Assembly (NCBI RefSeq): GCF_036226405.1
Contig: NZ_CP108464.1
Location: forward strand, 6,510,001-6,574,000
Source: Streptomyces sp. NBC_01260
Lineage (GTDB): Bacteria > Actinomycetota > Actinomycetes > Streptomycetales > Streptomycetaceae
Reading direction: 5' to 3'
Length of the DNA stretch: 64,000 nucleotides
The translations under genes and the position numbers were made by a program. How positions within the stretch are numbered: position 1 is the stretch's first letter; every line of letters begins with the position of its first letter. Under the pieces are notes generated by a model that did not search any database, had not been told where the DNA came from, and saw only the letters and a program-made list of their open reading frames with translations. This document shows positions 61,620 through 64,000 of the stretch, in pieces.

Positions 61620-62642
61620 ATGGTCCAGGAGCTCTTGATCGCTTTGGTTGTGGTGGTTCTGGCGGGTCTCGCGTACACAGCGGCCGCCGCCCGGGTCGTC
61701 AAGCAGTACGAGCGGGGTGTGGTGCTGAGGTTCGGCCGGCTCCGGAACGACATACGAGGGCCCGGATTCACCATGGTGCTCCCCGGCGCGGAGCGGCTGC
61801 GCAAGGTCAATATGCAGATAGTGACGATGCCGGTGCCGGCCCAGGACGGGATCACCCGCGACAACGTCACGGTGCGGGTGGACGCGGTCATCTACTTCAA
61901 GGTGGTCGACGCCGCGAGCGCGGTCGTCGAGGTGGAGGACTACCGGTTCGCCGTCTCGCAGATGGCGCAGACGTCGTTGCGTTCGATCATCGGTAAGAGC
62001 GATCTGGACGATCTGCTGTCCAACCGGGAGAAACTGAACGAGGGCCTGGAGCTGATGATCGACAGCCCCGCGGTCGGCTGGGGCGTACAGATCGACCGGG
62101 TGGAGATCAAGGACGTCTCGCTGCCGGAGACGATGAAACGCTCCATGGCGCGTCAGGCCGAGGCGGACCGTGAGAGGCGCGCCCGGGTCATCAACGCGGA
62201 CGCGGAGCTGCAGGCATCGAAGAAGCTGTCCCAGGCGGCCGCGGAGATGTCCTCCCAGCCCGCGGCACTGCAGCTGAGGCTGCTCCAGACCGTGGTGGCG
62301 GTGGCCGCGGAGAAGAACTCCACACTGGTGCTGCCGTTCCCGGTGGAGCTGCTCCGCTTCCTGGAGCGGGCACAGCAGCCGACAGCGCCGCAGCAGGCCG
62401 TGCAGGCCGCGCCGCAGATGCCGAAGGCCCCGGCCGGGACAGCGCCGCCGGTGGCGCCCGCGCCGGCGTCCTCACCGGCCGAGACGCAGTCCGCGGCGCC
62501 CGCGCCTTCGCCCGCACCGCCGTCACCGGGTGCGTCCGCGACGCCGGGTCCGGCGCGAACGGCTCCCGCGCCCAAGCCCACCCCGTCTGCCGTGAGGCCC
62601 CGGCCCCGCCCCACCGGCTCGAAGCCGCTCGCCAGGCACTGA
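61620..62642 (+). CDS. Slipin / SPFH-band 7 family membrane protein
   Basis: A 340-residue stomatin-like protein. One N-terminal membrane segment (LLIALVVVVLAGLAYTA) precedes the SPFH domain, with the slipin pattern VKQYERGVVLRFGRL, RGPGFTMVLPGAERL, VTVRVDAVIYFKVVDA and LRSIIGKSDLDDLLSNRE; IKDVSLPETMKRSMARQAEA begins the coiled-coil part. The last 90 residues are Pro/Ala-rich and low in complexity. These proteins form membrane microdomain scaffolds, often with NfeD-type proteases, but none is adjacent. The ATG at 61620 has AGGGGG upstream. Confidence 0.93.
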   Translation: MVQELLIALVVVVLAGLAYTAAAARVVKQYERGVVLRFGRLRNDIRGPGFTMVLPGAERLRKVNMQIVTMPVPAQDGITRDNVTVRVDAVIYFKVVDAASAVVEVEDYRFAVSQMAQTSLRSIIGKSDLDDLLSNREKLNEGLELMIDSPAVGWGVQIDRVEIKDVSLPETMKRSMARQAEADRERRARVINADAELQASKKLSQAAAEMSSQPAALQLRLLQTVVAVAAEKNSTLVLPFPVELLRFLERAQQPTAPQQAVQAAPQMPKAPAGTAPPVAPAPASSPAETQSAAPAPSPAPPSPGASATPGPARTAPAPKPTPSAVRPRPRPTGSKPLARH

Positions 62643-62656
62643 TGCCACCGGCCCAC

Positions 62657-62705
62657 GGGCCCGCCGCCGTACCCCGTCCGAACCGAGGGGGCGGCGGCGG
62701 GCCCG
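62657..62705 (+). terminator. Terminator after the slipin gene
   Basis: CGGGCCCGCCGCCG (62657-62670) pairs with CGGCGGCGGCCCG (62693-62705) with one bulged C. It lies 14 bp after the stop codon. Confidence 0.82.
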
Positions 62706-62830
62706 TTGTGGTCCGCTGTCAGACCCCCCGCCTAGACTCGCGAGTCAGAAGGGATCCGGTGCCGGTCAGGCGCCGGGGACAGCGCACTCGGAGCCCGCGA
62801 CCAGGGCCTTGGACATGAGGGGAGGGGCCG

Positions 62831-64000
62831 GTGGCCATCGCATCACCGCCGCAGGACGCGGCCGTCGGCCGCCTGCTGCGCTGTGCGGCCGTCTTCCTCC
62901 CCGCAGCGCTGCCGAGGGAGGGACGCATCGCGTTCTGGGACCCGGAAGGGGCCCCGCTCCCCGGCCTCGGCGAAACGACCGCCCCCGGCGAAACGTCCGG
63001 CACCGGCTTCGGTTCCGGCGGCGGCCTTGCTTCCGGCCCTGGCTTCGCGGTCGGCACCGGCGACCGGGTCTCCGAGATCACGGTTGTCCGGCGGCACGGC
63101 GGTCAGGGCGACGTCCGCCGGTACACCGTGCCGGCCCTCGTGCTGCCCCTGGCCGACGCCGTACCCCTGCTGGCCCGTGCCCGGCACCAGCAGTCCGCCC
63201 ACCCCGCCACCCGCTGCTGGGGCGCCGCCGCGCTGCACGCGCTCCATCTGGTGGCCCGCGGCCGGATGCTCCCCGGGCTGACGGCCGAGGACCACGACGC
63301 CTGGCGGGCCGGGCCGCGCGCCGCCGAGGACGTCGCCCATCTGCGTGCGGTCGCCGCGGCCATGCCCCCCGAGGGGTACGCGGTGCCGTTCCCCGACCGC
63401 ACGCCCCTCCAGGTTCCCGACCCCGAGCCGCTCATCGCCTCCTTCCTCGACGCGGTGGCCGACACCCTGCCCCGTACCCCCGCGGCGGCGTTCGCCATGG
63501 GTGCGCCCTTCGCCGCCCGGGAGGCCCAGCACCTGCCCGGCGCCCGGGAGTGGGCCGTGGCGGTCGCGGCCGGACTGGACGCGGGCGTACGGGTGTCGCT
63601 GCGCCTGGACCTCTCCGCGTACGAACTCTTCGACACGGCCGGTTCCGATGACACGGCCGGTTCCGACGATGCGGCCGACCTCTCCGGCGCGGTGGAGATC
63701 CCCGGTGGTGACGGTCCGGCCGCCTCGCGGCATGCCGCCGCGGCCATCACCCAGGTGCACAGCCTCGCCGACCCGACCTATGTCGTCGACGCCGCCGCGC
63801 TGTGGGCCGGCGGGGCCGGCGAGCCCTTCGGCCCGCGGGCCCGGATCGACGCCGTGCTCGCGCTGCGCCGCGCCGCCCGTGTCTGGGCCCCGCTGGAACG
63901 GCTGCTGGACCAGCCCGTCCCCGACGTGCTGGCCCTCACCGAGGACGAGCTGTACGAGCTGCTGAGCGATGCCGGGGCCCGGCTCTCGGCCGCCGGGGTG
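62831..64000 (+). CDS. SNF2-type helicase, N-terminal part (partial at right edge)
   Basis: The first 390 residues of a longer protein whose frame is open to the window end. The region resembles the N-terminal SNF2-associated domain of actinobacterial DEAD/SNF2 helicases: a long helical stretch with LLARARHQQSAHPATRCWGAAALHALHLV, RIDAVLALRRAARVWAPLERLLDQPVPDVLALTEDELYELL at the end. No helicase motif is reached yet. The N-terminal 65 residues contain a low-complexity Gly/Thr insert (GETSGTGFGSGGGL). The GTG at 62831 has GAGGGGAGGGG upstream. An in-frame tandem 18-bp duplication lies at 63632-63667. Confidence 0.7.
   Translation, partial: MAIASPPQDAAVGRLLRCAAVFLPAALPREGRIAFWDPEGAPLPGLGETTAPGETSGTGFGSGGGLASGPGFAVGTGDRVSEITVVRRHGGQGDVRRYTVPALVLPLADAVPLLARARHQQSAHPATRCWGAAALHALHLVARGRMLPGLTAEDHDAWRAGPRAAEDVAHLRAVAAAMPPEGYAVPFPDRTPLQVPDPEPLIASFLDAVADTLPRTPAAAFAMGAPFAAREAQHLPGAREWAVAVAAGLDAGVRVSLRLDLSAYELFDTAGSDDTAGSDDAADLSGAVEIPGGDGPAASRHAAAAITQVHSLADPTYVVDAAALWAGGAGEPFGPRARIDAVLALRRAARVWAPLERLLDQPVPDVLALTEDELYELLSDAGARLSAAGV

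Overview
The window is high-GC actinobacterial chromosome, almost certainly Streptomyces. Nearly every codon ends in G or C, GTG starts are common, and promoter-like sites are rare. The gene content is typical of the genus: a 17-type family of small Streptomyces proteins, an ANTAR-domain regulator, a four-repeat ribosomal protein S1, a rhomboid protease with an N-terminal zinc finger, DUF4184, DUF6343 and PorA-like DUF3068 proteins. I see no insertion sequence, integrase, prophage gene or CRISPR array. Both ends cut genes: the 3' part of gltD at the left edge and the 5' part of an SNF2-type helicase gene at the right edge.

Layout. 1-11.6 kb is a mixed block: gltD, rhomboid protease, HutD-like protein, a flavin-type oxidase-fold protein, a TetR regulator, a cold-shock protein with a long folded leader, a DEAD-box helicase, an ankyrin protein, an HExxH protein, a GH35 beta-galactosidase divergent from an AraC regulator, and chorismate mutase. 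12.1-19.5 kb is a potassium-uptake operon (kdpD, a tiny membrane ORF, kdpF, kdpA, kdpB, kdpC); its KdpD has lost the kinase residues and no kdpE is present. 19.7-31.8 kb carries aminopeptidase N, a TetR/serine-hydrolase divergent pair with a perfect operator-like palindrome, a two-gene decarboxylase plus N-hydroxylase operon, a Tat-exported nucleotidase, a SIMPL protein and pyruvate kinase. 31.8-33.5 kb holds a LAGLIDADG-like gene, a tRNA with a Leu(CAA) anticodon but a short variable loop, and the ANTAR regulator pdtaR. 33.5-39.2 kb is the branched-chain amino-acid transporter operon livK-livH-livM-livG-livF on the minus strand. 39.9-64 kb holds a thioesterase, a molybdopterin oxidoreductase, polA, a lytic transglycosylase, hrpB, two methyltransferases, rpsA, a beta-helix protein, a PAC2 protein, coaE, an ADP-ribosylglycohydrolase, a slipin and the helicase fragment.

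How the parts work together. Core metabolism and information genes (gltD, pyk, polA, rpsA, coaE) are interspersed with transport systems (Kdp for potassium, Liv for branched-chain amino acids) and local regulator-target pairs (AraC with GH35; TetR with serine hydrolase). The most unusual items are the kinase-dead KdpD, the orphan diamine/amino-acid decarboxylase and N-hydroxylase pair without a siderophore synthetase, and the LAGLIDADG gene beside an atypical tRNA. All calls come from reading the sequence and translated proteins; no database search was run.
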